From NCBI RefSeq assembly GCF_022234545.1, contig NZ_JAIEUI010000002.1, positions 472,327 to 536,326 of the forward strand: a stretch of DNA of 64,000 nucleotides, written 5' to 3'. How positions within the stretch are numbered: position 1 is the first letter of the stretch; the number at the start of each line of letters is the position of its first letter. The notes under the pieces are model-generated. The model had not been told where the DNA came from. It was given only the letters and a program-made list of their open reading frames with translations, and did not search any database. Origin of the DNA: Paenibacillus piscarius. Its GTDB lineage: Bacteria; Bacillota; Bacilli; Paenibacillales; Paenibacillaceae. Below, piece after piece: positions 8,626 to 27,988 of this stretch. The translations under genes were made by a program, and so were the position numbers.

Positions 8626-9099
8626 CTAACTGCTGTATTTATACCCTTCGCCTTTTACAATTAGATACCAGCCGTAGCACAAGGAACAGGCCAGCAAATA
8701 AGACACGAAGGTCCAGCCCAGGTTCCAGCCATGAGCATAGCTTACCTTCCCGCCAAGCACTACGCAGAGCTCTAACAAGGTTTTGCAGAGCGAAGAGATC
8801 AGGAGAAGGAGCAGCGGGTTCAGGGATGACTTCCTCACGGTATAGATGAACAGACAAGGGATCACCGCAAATATCCCCAGATTATAGGGAAGAAAAGCTA
8901 AGACCCCCAAGCCGGTTGGTGTAACACTCCACCACTTCATATAATACCCGGCCTCATTGAAGGTAAAGGCAATTACACTCGCAACAGGGGCGATATGAAG
9001 GACGACTGCGCTATCTTTGCGGAGAAAAAAACTGCCGATACTCCAAGGAATAATCCATCCGATGATTACATTCATAAGCATTTGCTCCGATGCCTCCAT
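8626..9099 (-). CDS. CBO0543-family membrane protein, function unknown
   Basis: A 157-residue protein with four or five predicted membrane helices. The spacing of aromatic residues and the segment EAGYYMKWW resemble the CBO0543 family of spore-forming Firmicutes, whose function is not known. The start is uncertain: ATG at 9099 has no clear ribosome binding site, whereas ATG at 9075 (MNVIIGWIIPW) has GGAGC eight bases upstream. It lies on the same strand as the MFS gene and may be transcribed with it. Confidence 0.7.
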   Translation of the reverse strand: MEASEQMLMNVIIGWIIPWSIGSFFLRKDSAVVLHIAPVASVIAFTFNEAGYYMKWWSVTPTGLGVLAFLPYNLGIFAVIPCLFIYTVRKSSLNPLLLLLISSLCKTLLELCVVLGGKVSYAHGWNLGWTFVSYLLACSLCYGWYLIVKGEGYKYSS

Positions 9100-9242
9100 C
9101 CGGCTTCACATCTGCCTATTATGGCTTAAACAGCAGCCCTTTATCCGTGTAAACAAATTCAGGTGGCGCCCGGTAATATCTCCGTTTCCTGCGGGTATGC
9201 TACTCCTTGTTCAAATCCAACCGTAAAGGAGCTTGCTTACTT

Positions 9243-9764
9243 ATGACAGGAATTCTAGGCGGCAACCCCAAAGATGAGCCGATGCATAATGGAGAAATCT
9301 TCACCCTGTGGGAGACCTCAATGGCAGCAAAGGGAGCACTATCCAGCTACAGAGCTTATATGTATCACACCGGAGACAGCGATCTGAAGAAAATCATTGC
9401 CGCGATGATCGACCAGGCAGAGCTGGAGATCAGCGAATGCGACGAGTTGCTGGCGGAGCAGGGCATCGCCGCTGCTCCGGCGCTCCCGAACCGGCCTGAG
9501 GCTAAGCTGGAGGATATCCCGGTCGGCGCACGGTTCACAGACCCTGAGATTGCAGCGATGATCGCAGCCAATTTGGCAGTTGGAATGGTGGCGTGCAGCC
9601 AGGCCATGGGGCAGTCCATCCGTGAGGACATTGGCGCATTGTTCGCCAAATACCACCTGACCAAGGCAGCTATCGGCGTGAAGAACCTGCATCTGCTCAA
9701 GAAAAAAGGCTGGCTGATTCCTCCGCCGCTGCTAGTCAAGAGACCGGAGCCGGTCCACGCGTAA
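9243..9764 (+). CDS. DUF3231 family protein
   Basis: A 173-residue mostly helical protein that fits DUF3231, a family common in Bacillus and Paenibacillus and often linked to spore coat, but with no defined activity. The N-terminus reads PMHNGEIFTLWETSMAAKGALSSYRAY. The helical segment DLKKIIAAMIDQAELEISECDELL is followed by a C-terminal KYHLTKAAIGVKNLHLLKKKGWLIPPP block. The ATG at 9243 has AAAGGAG nine bases upstream; a longer in-frame extension lacks such a site. A terminator follows. Confidence 0.8.
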   Translation: MTGILGGNPKDEPMHNGEIFTLWETSMAAKGALSSYRAYMYHTGDSDLKKIIAAMIDQAELEISECDELLAEQGIAAAPALPNRPEAKLEDIPVGARFTDPEIAAMIAANLAVGMVACSQAMGQSIREDIGALFAKYHLTKAAIGVKNLHLLKKKGWLIPPPLLVKRPEPVHA

Positions 9765-9791
9765 CGCATCCCGTTCCCGCATCCATACAGC

Positions 9792-9823
9792 AAGGGGCCC
9801 GCGATCCTTCGCGGGCCTTCTTC
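9792..9823 (+). terminator. Rho-independent terminator after the DUF3231 gene
   Basis: GGCCCGCG pairs with CGCGGGCC around ATCCTT, followed by TTCTTC. Confidence 0.75.
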
Positions 9824-9892
9824 AGCTCTGGTTGTCCTATTCTTCCCTCCTGCGGAATAAGCTATTTATATAGAATAAAGGAGGAGGACAAC

Positions 9893-10525
9893 ATTAACAT
9901 TTTCATAGGTTATATGGTTCTCGGGTTATCCCTGTCAGCGCCCATCGGCCCGATTAATGCTGCCCAATTGGACAAGGGGCTGCGCGGAGGCTTTATGCCC
10001 GCCTGGGTGGTGGGCCTCGGGGCCATCAGCGCCGACATTATCTACATGCTGCTGGTCTATCTGGGGATGATTCATCTGCTGGATGCCCCGTTCGTCAAGG
10101 CCTTCCTGTGGCTGTTCGGCTTCTTCGTGCTGGTCTATACCGGTATCGAAAGTATCATGCATTCGGGAGAGATTACGGCGGCAGATACTAGGGGCAGCGG
10201 GGTCTCTCTGTCCAAATCCTTCGTGTCGGGATTCCTGATGTCGCTGTTTAATCCCCTCTCCATCCTGTTTTGGCTCGGTATTTACGGCTCGATCTTGGCT
10301 AAGGCAGTCAACGAATACCCGATGCAGCAGCTCCTGATCTACAGCGGAGCCATAGTCCTTGGGATTCTGCTCTGGGATGTAACCATGGCGGCAGCCTCCA
10401 GCATGTTCCGCTCGTTCCTGACTCCGCGGGTTCTGAAGGCCATCTCCGTCCTGTCCGGTCTGTCGTTGGTCGGCTTCGGCTTTTATTTCGGAGTTCAGGC
10501 CGCCCGGCTGCTGTTCTTCCATTAG
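9893..10525 (+). CDS. LysE/RhtB family amino-acid exporter, probable ATT start
   Basis: A six-helix exporter of the LysE superfamily, shown by GLSLSAPIGPINAAQLDKGLRGGF near the N-terminus and SGFLMSLFNPLSILFWLGIYGS mid-protein. The family exports basic or neutral amino acids. The first ATG (9914) would cut into helix 1 and lies 26 bases from AAAGGAGGAGG (9877-9887). An in-frame ATT at 9893 is five bases from that site and restores MNIFIGYMVLG, the usual N-terminus, giving 210 residues. I therefore prefer the rare ATT start, although ATG 9914 cannot be excluded. The 3' end overlaps the convergent permease gene by four bases. Confidence 0.85.
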   Translation: MNIFIGYMVLGLSLSAPIGPINAAQLDKGLRGGFMPAWVVGLGAISADIIYMLLVYLGMIHLLDAPFVKAFLWLFGFFVLVYTGIESIMHSGEITAADTRGSGVSLSKSFVSGFLMSLFNPLSILFWLGIYGSILAKAVNEYPMQQLLIYSGAIVLGILLWDVTMAAASSMFRSFLTPRVLKAISVLSGLSLVGFGFYFGVQAARLLFFH

Positions 10526-11964
10526 ATCTTGTTCTTCCGCAGCCGGATGCCCTTAATCCGGAAGCCCGGTCCTCCCGGCAACGAGTGGAAGCTTCCAGTA
10601 TGCGCTTCCGGGCGCTGCTCCTGCTCTGCCGCCTCTTGCCCATGCTTGCTTCGGTAATGCTGGAGTATCCAGTCACTTAGCCCAATCAGGGCTACGATCA
10701 AGAGGCTGATATAGAAGCCCGGGCGGCTGAGCTTATGGAACAGGGTTCCGCTGACCGCAGCCAGAATCAGCACCAGCCCGCTCCAGCGCTTCACGGCGCT
10801 CAGCACACTCGGCTTCAACAGCTTGCCCGAGGAGAGCAGGATGAACGCCCAGTTATAGAGAATCATCAGCCCGGCGGCGGTGGTGATGTATTCGTACACT
10901 TTTCCCGGCAGCAGCAAGGCCATAATCACCGTACCTGTCAGACCGCCCGCAATCAGGCACAGCGCCAGCAGCGGGTACTTGTCCTTCCACTTCCTGGAGA
11001 ACACCTTGGGCGCATCCCCCTCCTGGGCCAGAGTTATCATCATCGAGGTAATCGCATACAGCGACGCCGTCATCGTGGAGAACCCGGCAATGATCAGCAC
11101 CCCGTTGAACAGATGGGGCACGAAGGCCAGATGGTCGCTGCGAAGGGCCAGCACAAACGGACTCTCCTTCGGGTTAAAAGCGCTCAGCGGCACCATAATC
11201 ACCGCCAGTCCAATAGACAAAATATACACCGTTCCCAGCCCCAGCAGCATTACCTTCCCCGCCTTCGGCGCTTCCTCCGGCTTCTGGAGCCGGTAGGACA
11301 TAATCCCCAGCACCTCAATCCCGCCATAGGCATAGAAGGCGAAGATGAAGGCGGACCACAACCCGATCCCCCCCGACGGGAACAACGCCTTGTAGCTCAC
11401 CGGCACCTTCGGCGTGAACTTGCCCCCGCCAATCCAGCCCGCCAGAAGCGCAGCCGCAATCACCAGGAACATAAGAATAGCCGCCACCTTGATGACGGCC
11501 AGCACGTTCTCCACCCGGTCGAAGCCCTTGTTGCCGAAGAATACAATCCCCAGCGCGACCACCGCATACCCCGCTGCAAAAATCCACATCGGCACTGCCG
11601 GGAACCAGAACCGCGAGAAGATCGCCAGCGCCGTAAGCTGGCTGCCCATAATCAGCAGCTCAGAGAACCAATATAACCAGCCGCTGCCGAAGCCGGCCCA
11701 GTCCCCGAACGCCTGCTTGGCATAGGAGCGGAAGGAGCCCTGCTCCGGCTGCGCCGCCGTCATCCGGGCCAGCGCATCGAAGACGGCATACGTTCCCGCC
11801 GCCGCCAGCAGGTACACCAGCAGCACCGCCGGCCCGCCAATCGAGATTGCCAGCCCCGACCCGAGGAAATATCCGGTCCCGATCGTCCCCGCAATCCCCA
11901 GCAGACTGAGCTGCCACCACTTCAGTTTCTTGTCTTTGCTCTTCGATCCAGAAGTCTGCTTCAT
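10522..11964 (-). CDS. APC-superfamily amino-acid permease
   Basis: A 480-residue permease with about twelve hydrophobic segments. The helix 1 motif GIAGTIGTGYFLGSGLAISIGGPAV lies near residues 23-47, followed by AAQPEQGSFRSYAKQAFG, both typical of the amino acid-polyamine-organocation superfamily. These proteins take up amino acids with protons. The C-terminal tail is charged and His/Glu-rich. The ATG at 11964 follows the preceding intergenic region. It converges with the LysE exporter and overlaps its 3' end by four bases. Substrate unknown. Confidence 0.85.
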   Translation of the reverse strand: MKQTSGSKSKDKKLKWWQLSLLGIAGTIGTGYFLGSGLAISIGGPAVLLVYLLAAAGTYAVFDALARMTAAQPEQGSFRSYAKQAFGDWAGFGSGWLYWFSELLIMGSQLTALAIFSRFWFPAVPMWIFAAGYAVVALGIVFFGNKGFDRVENVLAVIKVAAILMFLVIAAALLAGWIGGGKFTPKVPVSYKALFPSGGIGLWSAFIFAFYAYGGIEVLGIMSYRLQKPEEAPKAGKVMLLGLGTVYILSIGLAVIMVPLSAFNPKESPFVLALRSDHLAFVPHLFNGVLIIAGFSTMTASLYAITSMMITLAQEGDAPKVFSRKWKDKYPLLALCLIAGGLTGTVIMALLLPGKVYEYITTAAGLMILYNWAFILLSSGKLLKPSVLSAVKRWSGLVLILAAVSGTLFHKLSRPGFYISLLIVALIGLSDWILQHYRSKHGQEAAEQEQRPEAHTGSFHSLPGGPGFRIKGIRLRKNKI

Positions 11965-12160
11965 GAACTCCGTCCTTATCTTGTCAGAATTAGAGAGGTC
12001 TCTCAGGGTTGTAGCATTCCCTAAGGGCGGGGATTCATGAATTTTTATTGCCCGGAAATGACATCATCCAATTTCGGACTTTGTAGCAGGGCGAACTATT
12101 GAAGCATAAGTTGATTAGTATGGGTTAGATTTAATAGTTAAATATAATTTATCTAATGGA

Positions 12161-12214
12161 TGCAGCAAAAGACCGCGCTCTTCGCCAAGAAGAGTATTGC
12201 GGTCTTTTGCTGCA
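12161..12214. terminator. Perfect 16-bp stem hairpin at the island boundary
   Basis: TGCAGCAAAAGACCGC at 12161-12176 pairs without mismatch with 12199-12214; an inner CTCTT/AAGAG stem extends it. It is bidirectional in form. The rest of 11965-12341 holds the promoter regions of the flanking divergent genes; no gene is visible. Confidence 0.65.
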
Positions 12215-12296
12215 TCATTCTTTATGAATAGATGTGTAATTGTCTATTTATTCTAAATTTATATTTGTAATAGGCTGAATTACATTCCTCCGCTAG

Positions 12297-16443
<4,147 letters not shown>

Positions 16444-16479
16444 AGCTGTTTAAGTATCCATTATGAAGGAGGGGTCTAA

Positions 16480-18513
<2,034 letters not shown>

Positions 18514-18568
18514 CTGAAATTGGTATATACCATCGAAAAAAGTTGAATAAAGGTGTCCGCTACGCATG

Positions 18569-18613
18569 AAGCTGTCCCAAAGTCATGAAATGGCTGTTTG
18601 GGGCAGCTTTATT
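18569..18613 (+). terminator. Terminator of the first collagen operon
   Basis: AAGCTGTCCCAAA pairs with TTTGGGGCAGCTT (one wobble position), followed by TATT. It lies 55 bases after the stop of protein 3. Confidence 0.75.
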
Positions 18614-18800
18614 GTGGTTACCTGTAGAACAATCTAAGCAATCCCCTCTCCCCATGTACAGAACAATGATATTCAGGCTTATCGGTCTGATGTGGACCTC
18701 ATGGTTGAGCCGCAGGCTCTTTGTTATGAAGAATTATTGTACATGGACAACTGCCCATGCATAGACTTACATAAAGACAATTCAAACGGAGGTGCACATC

Positions 18801-19118
18801 TTGTCCAACCCCAACATCCCCAATATTACTCCGACCATCTCTCTCACCCGGGAACAGTCTATTAATTTGCTGCTTGCTTCCATAGCGATGGAGGAGCTGG
18901 GTCTTGCCCATATCATCAATGCTGACGGAGAGAAAATTCAATATGCTCTGGGTACACTTACAGGTTCTCCTCATACTCAAACCGGACCCAGCATTAAGGA
19001 GCTGCTGGAGGTAAACGAGAGTGTAAGAGATATGCTGGAGACTGTATTTAAGGAAGAAATGATGCTGAACTCCAAGCTTCAGAATGTGCTTAAAATGATT
19101 CCACACTTGCACAATTGA
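18801..19118 (+). CDS. Stand-alone anchor-domain protein A
   Basis: A 105-residue protein that is only the collagen-family anchor domain: [20 protein letters not shown], then [27 protein letters not shown] and VFKEEMMLNSKLQNVLKMI, ending without any GXT repeat. TTG at 18801 is the likely start, with CGGAGG nine bases upstream; an in-frame GTG at 18792 overlaps that site. The sequence is intact, with no decayed stalk after it, so it is a genuine short gene rather than a truncation. It might line the basal layer or cap anchor assemblies; this is speculative. Confidence 0.82.
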   Translation: MSNPNIPNITPTISLTREQSINLLLASIAMEELGLAHIINADGEKIQYALGTLTGSPHTQTGPSIKELLEVNESVRDMLETVFKEEMMLNSKLQNVLKMIPHLHN

Positions 19119-19163
19119 TCAATTAGTCAGAACGACTGCTGATTTCAGTTCAAGCTGTACATG

Positions 19164-19232
19164 GGAGTCCTCCTTTCTCGAGGTGAGTTTGGTAACTTTA
19201 CCTTCGGGAATTTGGCAGGGACTCCTTTTTTT
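19164..19232 (+). terminator. Terminator after anchor-domain protein A
   Basis: GGAGTCC pairs with GGACTCC across a structured 48-base loop, and seven T residues follow at once. Confidence 0.65.
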
Positions 19233-19318
19233 CATGTTACAAACTCTCTACCAGGAGAACACCACAATTTAATAATAATAGTTTATTGTCTGTGTCAGAT
19301 AAGAGATTCAGATAATAA

Positions 19319-21214
<1,896 letters not shown>

Positions 21215-21216
21215 CA

Positions 21217-21302
21217 GAAGCTGCACCTCCTTCCTGCTCAGCAGCTTCCTCCAAATTAGCTAATGTGTAACGCGATCACCACTCAATAATGGGAATCGCG
21301 TT
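21217..21302. other. Two hairpins between collagen-like proteins 4 and 5
   Basis: GAAGCTGC (21217) pairs with GCAGCTTC (21241-21248), and AACGCGAT (21269) pairs with ATCGCGTT (21295-21302). Neither has a good T tail. They could end the gene-4 transcript or protect the gene-5 message. Confidence 0.45.
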
Positions 21303-21341
21303 GTACTCCTTATTCAAACCCCATTTAAGGAGGTCATGACA

Positions 21342-23300
21342 TTGTCCACCCCTAATATTCCCAACATTACACCGACGATTGCTTTATCAAGAGCTGAAGT
21401 GGTCAACCTGCTGTTCTCTTCCATTGCTATGGAAGAGCTTGGACTGGCTCATATTCTCAACGCTCAAGGAGAGAAAATCCAGTACGCTCTCGGCACGCTC
21501 CCGGGAATCAGCGGTCCCCCAGCCACACTTGCACAGGTGCTTGATGTCAATAGCAGTATACAGGCCATGCTGGATACGATCTTCCGCCAGGAGATGATGC
21601 TCGACTCCAGGTTGAAGACCGCAGCCAATATCCCGGTTCTGTCCGGACCGACCGGTCCGGCAGGTCCAACCGGAGCTGCCAGAGCGGTCGTCAGCCTTAA
21701 CGGCCTGACAGGGGCAGTCGTTCTGGATACCGAGAGCGGCATCTTCCCTATTAATAATGCTGAATCTTCCGACAGCTTACTGAAAAGCTTCAACCAGCCT
21801 GGCGTGTACAGTTCAGCACTTGCAGATGACCTACACCCCCTTGACAGTCCTCCCGTACTTCATAAGGACGTCTGGACCATTTATGTTTCCCGTGTCGGTG
21901 ACTATGTCCAACAGCTCTATATCTCCAATCCGTCCCTTTACTACCGCAGCAGCCAGAATTGCGGGAACACCTACACTCCCTGGATTCCCATCGGGGAACA
22001 AGGAGCAACGGGTCCCATCGGAGTCGGGCATACAGGTCCTGACGGAGCAACAGGAGTTACTGGGACCACAGGGAATACCGGACCAACCGGAGTCACAGGT
22101 GCCACAGGCGCTACAGGCACTACAGGAGCCACAGGCCCCACGGGCGCCACAGGAACTAAAGGAACAATAGGAGCTAGAGGCGCTACTGGCCCCACAGGTG
22201 CTTCCGGAACCGCTGGAATTAACGGAGCCATGGGGCCTAGAGGAGCCACGGGCACTACCGGTACCACAGGCCCCGCAGGGGTGACGGGCGCTGCCGGTAC
22301 CACGGGCGCGACGGGTGTTAGCGGAGTCACGGGCGCCACGGGCGCCAACGGCGTTACCGGTGTTACCGGGGCCACCGGCGTTACAGGGACTACCGGGGCT
22401 ACTGGCGTTACTGGGGCCACCGGGGCCACGGGGACCAGTGGACCAAGCGGTGCAACGGGTGTTACCGGTGCGACTGGAGTCACGGGTACCATCGGACCTA
22501 CAGGAATCACTGGAGACACCGGCTCTACGGGCGCTACTGGAGTTACAGGGGCTAAGGGCGTTACCGGAGGCTCCGGTGTAACCGGGGCCAAGGGCATCAT
22601 CACAGGGGCAACAGGTATAACTGGAGCCACCGGGGGCACGGGCGTCGGAGGAGCTATCGGCCTCACCGGAGCCAGCACAACGGGAGACACAGGCGTCACG
22701 GGTGCCACAGGAGCCACTGGCCCTACTGGAAGCATAGGCATGACTGGACTTAGGGGGGGAGCACTAATACGGGGCGCAGATGGACCGAGAGGCAAGATTG
22801 GTACTTCGGGTGTTAAGGGAGTCTCCGGTGTCCAGGGCAAGGGCAAGAGAGGTAAGAGAGGATTGAGAGGCGCGACCAGTACCTATTTAAAAGGTTGGAT
22901 AAGCTATTTTGCAGATAGTGGTTCTACCCTCACTCTGAATAGTGGTAGCAAAATAAATTTCAACTTATCAGGCAGCACCTCTGGCGGTATTACCTGGACT
23001 AACCCTAACTTTACAGTTACCACAGACGGGACATATTTTGTAGCATGCTCTATTTCTGTCGCCAGTGGTCAGTCAGGCGTATTTAACATTCTGACAGGAC
23101 CTGGACCATCAGACGTAGCCGAATCCATCGGATTTGCTAATGCCTCAGGTCCGGTTACGCTAGCCGGAATATTCCGCCTGAACGCAAATGATAAAATAGC
23201 CGTTATAAACGCCGGCAATGGTTCAGTTGATATGCAATTCGGTTCTGAACGGAGTAGAACGCCAGATTATGCGAGTATCAGTATTATCAAACTATCTTAA
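21342..23300 (+). CDS. Collagen-like spore-surface protein 5 (degenerate, charged stalk)
   Basis: A 652-residue family member. TTG at 21342 fits AAGGAGG eight bases upstream; the ATG at 21336 lies only two bases from it. The anchor is 1-105 and the knob-like module about 120-218 ([36 protein letters not shown]). The stalk (219-513) is the least regular of the family: it mixes GAT, GTT, GVS, GTK and GAR triplets, has breaks (GIITG, GASTTG) and ends in a strongly basic part ([12 protein letters not shown]). The head (514-652) is of the protein 4 type ([29 protein letters not shown]). Confidence 0.88.
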   Translation: MSTPNIPNITPTIALSRAEVVNLLFSSIAMEELGLAHILNAQGEKIQYALGTLPGISGPPATLAQVLDVNSSIQAMLDTIFRQEMMLDSRLKTAANIPVLSGPTGPAGPTGAARAVVSLNGLTGAVVLDTESGIFPINNAESSDSLLKSFNQPGVYSSALADDLHPLDSPPVLHKDVWTIYVSRVGDYVQQLYISNPSLYYRSSQNCGNTYTPWIPIGEQGATGPIGVGHTGPDGATGVTGTTGNTGPTGVTGATGATGTTGATGPTGATGTKGTIGARGATGPTGASGTAGINGAMGPRGATGTTGTTGPAGVTGAAGTTGATGVSGVTGATGANGVTGVTGATGVTGTTGATGVTGATGATGTSGPSGATGVTGATGVTGTIGPTGITGDTGSTGATGVTGAKGVTGGSGVTGAKGIITGATGITGATGGTGVGGAIGLTGASTTGDTGVTGATGATGPTGSIGMTGLRGGALIRGADGPRGKIGTSGVKGVSGVQGKGKRGKRGLRGATSTYLKGWISYFADSGSTLTLNSGSKINFNLSGSTSGGITWTNPNFTVTTDGTYFVACSISVASGQSGVFNILTGPGPSDVAESIGFANASGPVTLAGIFRLNANDKIAVINAGNGSVDMQFGSERSRTPDYASISIIKLS

Positions 23301-23410
23301 GCAACGCTTTTCATATTTTGAGATATATTTCCCATCATTGGTTGCTTATCCAGGTCATCAGGAGATTCAGAGAATATTGTGGATTAATCCGATTGAAGGA
23401 GGTTATGGTT

Positions 23411-23660
23411 TTGTCCTATCCCAATATTCCGAACATCACCCCGGCGATTGCCTTATCCAGGGATGATGTGGTCAACTTGCTATTCTCTTCCATTGCCATG
23501 GAGGCGCTTGGATTAGCCCATATTATTAATGCGGAAGGTGAGAAAATCCAGTTTGTCCTTGGCACACGCCCCGGGCTAAGCGGTCCTCCGGCAACACTTG
23601 CATAGATGCTTGATGTGAACAACAGCACTCGAGCTACTGCGAAATACCGTTCAATCGAAT
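23411..23660 (+). pseudogene. Broken collagen-family anchor gene
   Basis: TTG at 23411 with GAAGGAGG upstream begins a good anchor domain ([42 protein letters not shown]). Translation stops after 64 residues at a TAG (23603-23605), at the position where intact paralogues have CAG (Gln). Beyond the stop the similarity continues briefly (MLDVNNST) and is then lost. The upstream sequence (AGAATATTGTGGATTAATCC) is shared with collagen-like gene 8, indicating a common origin. A point nonsense change and later decay are the simplest explanation; a 64-residue product could still be made. Confidence 0.8.
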
Positions 23661-23720
23661 CTGGTCTATGCACCGCTGGAGAGAACCATTCTAATTACAT
23701 TGTCTGCAAATTGTATATCC

Positions 23721-23750
23721 AGAGGTGCGCCTGATCAGGTAGGCACCTCT
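23721..23750. other. Strong hairpin in the decayed region
   Basis: AGAGGTGC pairs with GCACCTCT, with an inner CCTGATCAGG palindrome. TCTGC follows, without a clear T run. Probably a leftover terminator. Confidence 0.5.
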
Positions 23751-23850
23751 TCTGCAAGGTGTACCACACCTGGCTTCCCCATCAACAGCTATGCCGTGCT
23801 ATCAGACCTTGGGAGATAAGGCTCAAGCCTTATACCATCAGCAATGGGCG

Positions 23851-23962
23851 GAATTCTACCGCACAGGATAGACGCAGCAGTTACAGTGAAAATCGATAAC
23901 CGCAGCGTGATTCGGCTACAAAAAAATCCACCGGTTAATGTCTGAAGAACTGCTTGGAAATA
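23851..23962 (+). pseudogene. Remnant of a second-type collagen-like gene (like 30811-32430)
   Basis: The DNA at 23874-23906 resembles the VTVKVDNRS segment of the collagen-like gene at 30811 (here VTVKIDNRS), and CACCGGTTAATGTCTGAAGA at 23930 onward matches its [10 protein letters not shown] segment with three differences in 30 bases. About 220 bases between these segments are missing, and a one-base deletion shifts the frame. No intact gene is present in 23606-24033. Confidence 0.7.
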
Positions 23963-24033
23963 GGTTTTCATCCGTTTCGTCCCAAGGTACCTAGGAATAT
24001 GATAGATAAAACCAACAGAAGGAGGTTAAGGTT

Positions 24034-25908
<1,875 letters not shown>

Positions 25909-25944
25909 TCATTCAATAAAAACTATTCCAAGGAGGCTAACCTA

Positions 25945-27831
25945 TTGTCTACTCCCAACCTTCCCAACATCACCCCTGCAATAACGTTGACAAGGGATGA
26001 TGTCGTTAACTTATTGTTCTCCTCCATTGCTATGGAGGAACTGGGTCTGGCTCATATTATCAACGCTGAAGGGGAGAAAATCCAGTTCGCTCTTGGTACG
26101 CTGCCGGGAATCAGCGGCCCCCCCGCAACGCTCGCCCAGGTGCTCGACATCAACAGCAGCACCCAGAACATGCTCGACACCGTCTTCCGCCAGGAGATGA
26201 TGCTCGACTCCAAGCTGAAGACCGCCGCCAATGTGCCGACACTGGCCGGCCCCACCGGTCCGCCGGGACCGACCGGCGCCGCCGGAGCCGTCACCAGCGT
26301 CAACAGACAGACGGGCAACGTTATACTGAGTGCTGAGAACGGCGTCTTCCCTATCCACAACGACGAGCCTTCCGATGCGGTGCTGGAACATTTGACCGAT
26401 GCTGGCGTCTATAGCTCCTCAGATCCGAACGGTCCGCCTCCACCGAACAGTCCACCGGTAGAGCATCCTGCCGTCTGGACGATTTATGTCTCCCGTGTGG
26501 GCGATTATGTCCAGCAGCTCTATATCTCCAATCCTTCTCTCTACTACCGCAGCAGCCAGGACGGTGGCAACAACTACACGCAGTGGATTCCCATCGGTGA
26601 GCAAGGACCGACGGGACCGACCGGAACCGGTGCTACAGGACCGACCGGACCCTCCGGACATACCGGACACACCGGGGCCACCGGGCATACCGGACCGACC
26701 GGACACACCGGGCCTACCGGGCACACCGGGCCTACCGGGCACACCGGGCCGACCGGGCACACCGGACACACCGGGCCTACCGGGCCCTCCGGACCCACCG
26801 GACATACCGGTCCTACAGGCCATACCGGGCACACCGGACCCTCCGGACCGACCGGCCCCTCCGGACCGACGGGGCCGACCGGGCACACCGGGCCGACCGG
26901 GCCATCCGGGCCGACCGGGCCTACCGGACCCTCCGGACCGACGGGGCCGACCGGGCACACCGGGCCGACCGGGCCATCCGGACCCACCGGGCACACCGGG
27001 CACACCGGACCCGCCGGGCACACCGGACCCGCCGGGCCTACCGGGCCTACGGGTCATACCGGACCCACCGGGCCTACCGGACCAACTGGTCCTACCGGAC
27101 CGACCGGGCCTACCGGACCCTCCGGACCCACCGGGCCTACCGGACCCACCGGGCCTACCGGACCGACGGGTCATACCGGACCCGCCGGGCCTACCGGACC
27201 CACCGGGCCTACCGGACCGACCGGCCATACCGGACCGACCGGCCATACCGGACCCACCGGACCCACCGGACCAACTGGTCCTACCGGACCGACCGGGCCT
27301 ACCGGGCCTACTGGCCATACCGGACCGGCCGGCCATACCGGACCCACCGGGCCTACCGGACCGACCGGCCATACCGGACCGACGGGTCACAGTGCCACTG
27401 CACTTAATTTAACAGTCGGAAATACAGCGGATAGCTTAACTGTAACGGCCAGCACCGGAGTAGTACCCCTTAATTATATTCTTGTCGATAACGGCAGTCC
27501 CGATATTGTTGTTATTAATAACGCTATTCGATTAGCAATAGGAACCTATTTAGTTACCTGGATGATAAGCGGCGGTGTAGCAACGCAAGGCCAAGTCATA
27601 ACCTTTGAACTAAAATTAAACGGCCAAAACAATTCTGTTCTGGGAGGCAGAGCAACCAATACTGCACCTGTTGCTAATTCAACCATCGGCTTGTTAAATA
27701 CTGTGCTCGTTGATGTAACTGTGGCCAACTCGCTATTAACGCTGGTGAACGATGCGCCTAATCCTACCATATTAACCACAGATGGTTCGCGATTAGCTGC
27801 CCTGATTACAGTTGTCAAAGTCTCGGAATAA
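25945..27831 (+). CDS. Collagen-like spore-surface protein 7 (histidine-rich stalk)
   Basis: A 628-residue paralogue of protein 6, with TTG start and AAGGAGG upstream. Anchor 1-105; knob-like module about 120-218, almost the same as in protein 6 near [18 protein letters not shown]. The stalk (219-482) is built from GPT, GHT, GPS and GPA triplets without clear breaks. The head (483-628) is the same type as in proteins 6 and 9 ([41 protein letters not shown]). The near-identity of the knob ends suggests recent duplication or gene conversion. A terminator follows. Confidence 0.9.
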   Translation: MSTPNLPNITPAITLTRDDVVNLLFSSIAMEELGLAHIINAEGEKIQFALGTLPGISGPPATLAQVLDINSSTQNMLDTVFRQEMMLDSKLKTAANVPTLAGPTGPPGPTGAAGAVTSVNRQTGNVILSAENGVFPIHNDEPSDAVLEHLTDAGVYSSSDPNGPPPPNSPPVEHPAVWTIYVSRVGDYVQQLYISNPSLYYRSSQDGGNNYTQWIPIGEQGPTGPTGTGATGPTGPSGHTGHTGATGHTGPTGHTGPTGHTGPTGHTGPTGHTGHTGPTGPSGPTGHTGPTGHTGHTGPSGPTGPSGPTGPTGHTGPTGPSGPTGPTGPSGPTGPTGHTGPTGPSGPTGHTGHTGPAGHTGPAGPTGPTGHTGPTGPTGPTGPTGPTGPTGPSGPTGPTGPTGPTGPTGHTGPAGPTGPTGPTGPTGHTGPTGHTGPTGPTGPTGPTGPTGPTGPTGHTGPAGHTGPTGPTGPTGHTGPTGHSATALNLTVGNTADSLTVTASTGVVPLNYILVDNGSPDIVVINNAIRLAIGTYLVTWMISGGVATQGQVITFELKLNGQNNSVLGGRATNTAPVANSTIGLLNTVLVDVTVANSLLTLVNDAPNPTILTTDGSRLAALITVVKVSE

Positions 27832-27868
27832 ATACTAATTAATTTCTTAATACCTAACTACCTCTCGA

Positions 27869-27898
27869 AGCGGCTTCTGCAATGGGGCCGCTCTTTTG
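27869..27898 (+). terminator. Terminator of the histidine-rich collagen pair
   Basis: AGCGGC pairs with GCCGCT over a 12-base loop, followed by CTTTTGG. It lies 37 bases after the stop of protein 7. Confidence 0.7.
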
Positions 27899-27963
27899 GC
27901 TATCATACAGTCCGGTTCTCAGTCCGGTTTGTAGCTCCGGTATGCATGAATGAAATACAAACT

Positions 27964-27988
27964 ATAAATGAGCAATTCACTTCCAGTA
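27964..27988 (+). repeat. ATAAATGAGCAATTCACTTC repeat, copy 1
   Basis: A 25-base segment continuing with CAGTA is repeated at 30491-30516 with a one-base insertion. Here it opens a short frame (MSNSLPVYSS) that stops after 26 codons. The gap 27832-28418 has no other convincing gene; frames of 65-110 codons exist on both strands at 27903-28286, but none resembles a known protein. I read the gap as decayed sequence. Confidence 0.5.

Noticed and set aside
10735..11676. 313-codon plus-strand frame opposite the permease gene
   Set aside because: Composition is Gln/His/Arg-rich, as expected for the complement of a membrane protein gene.
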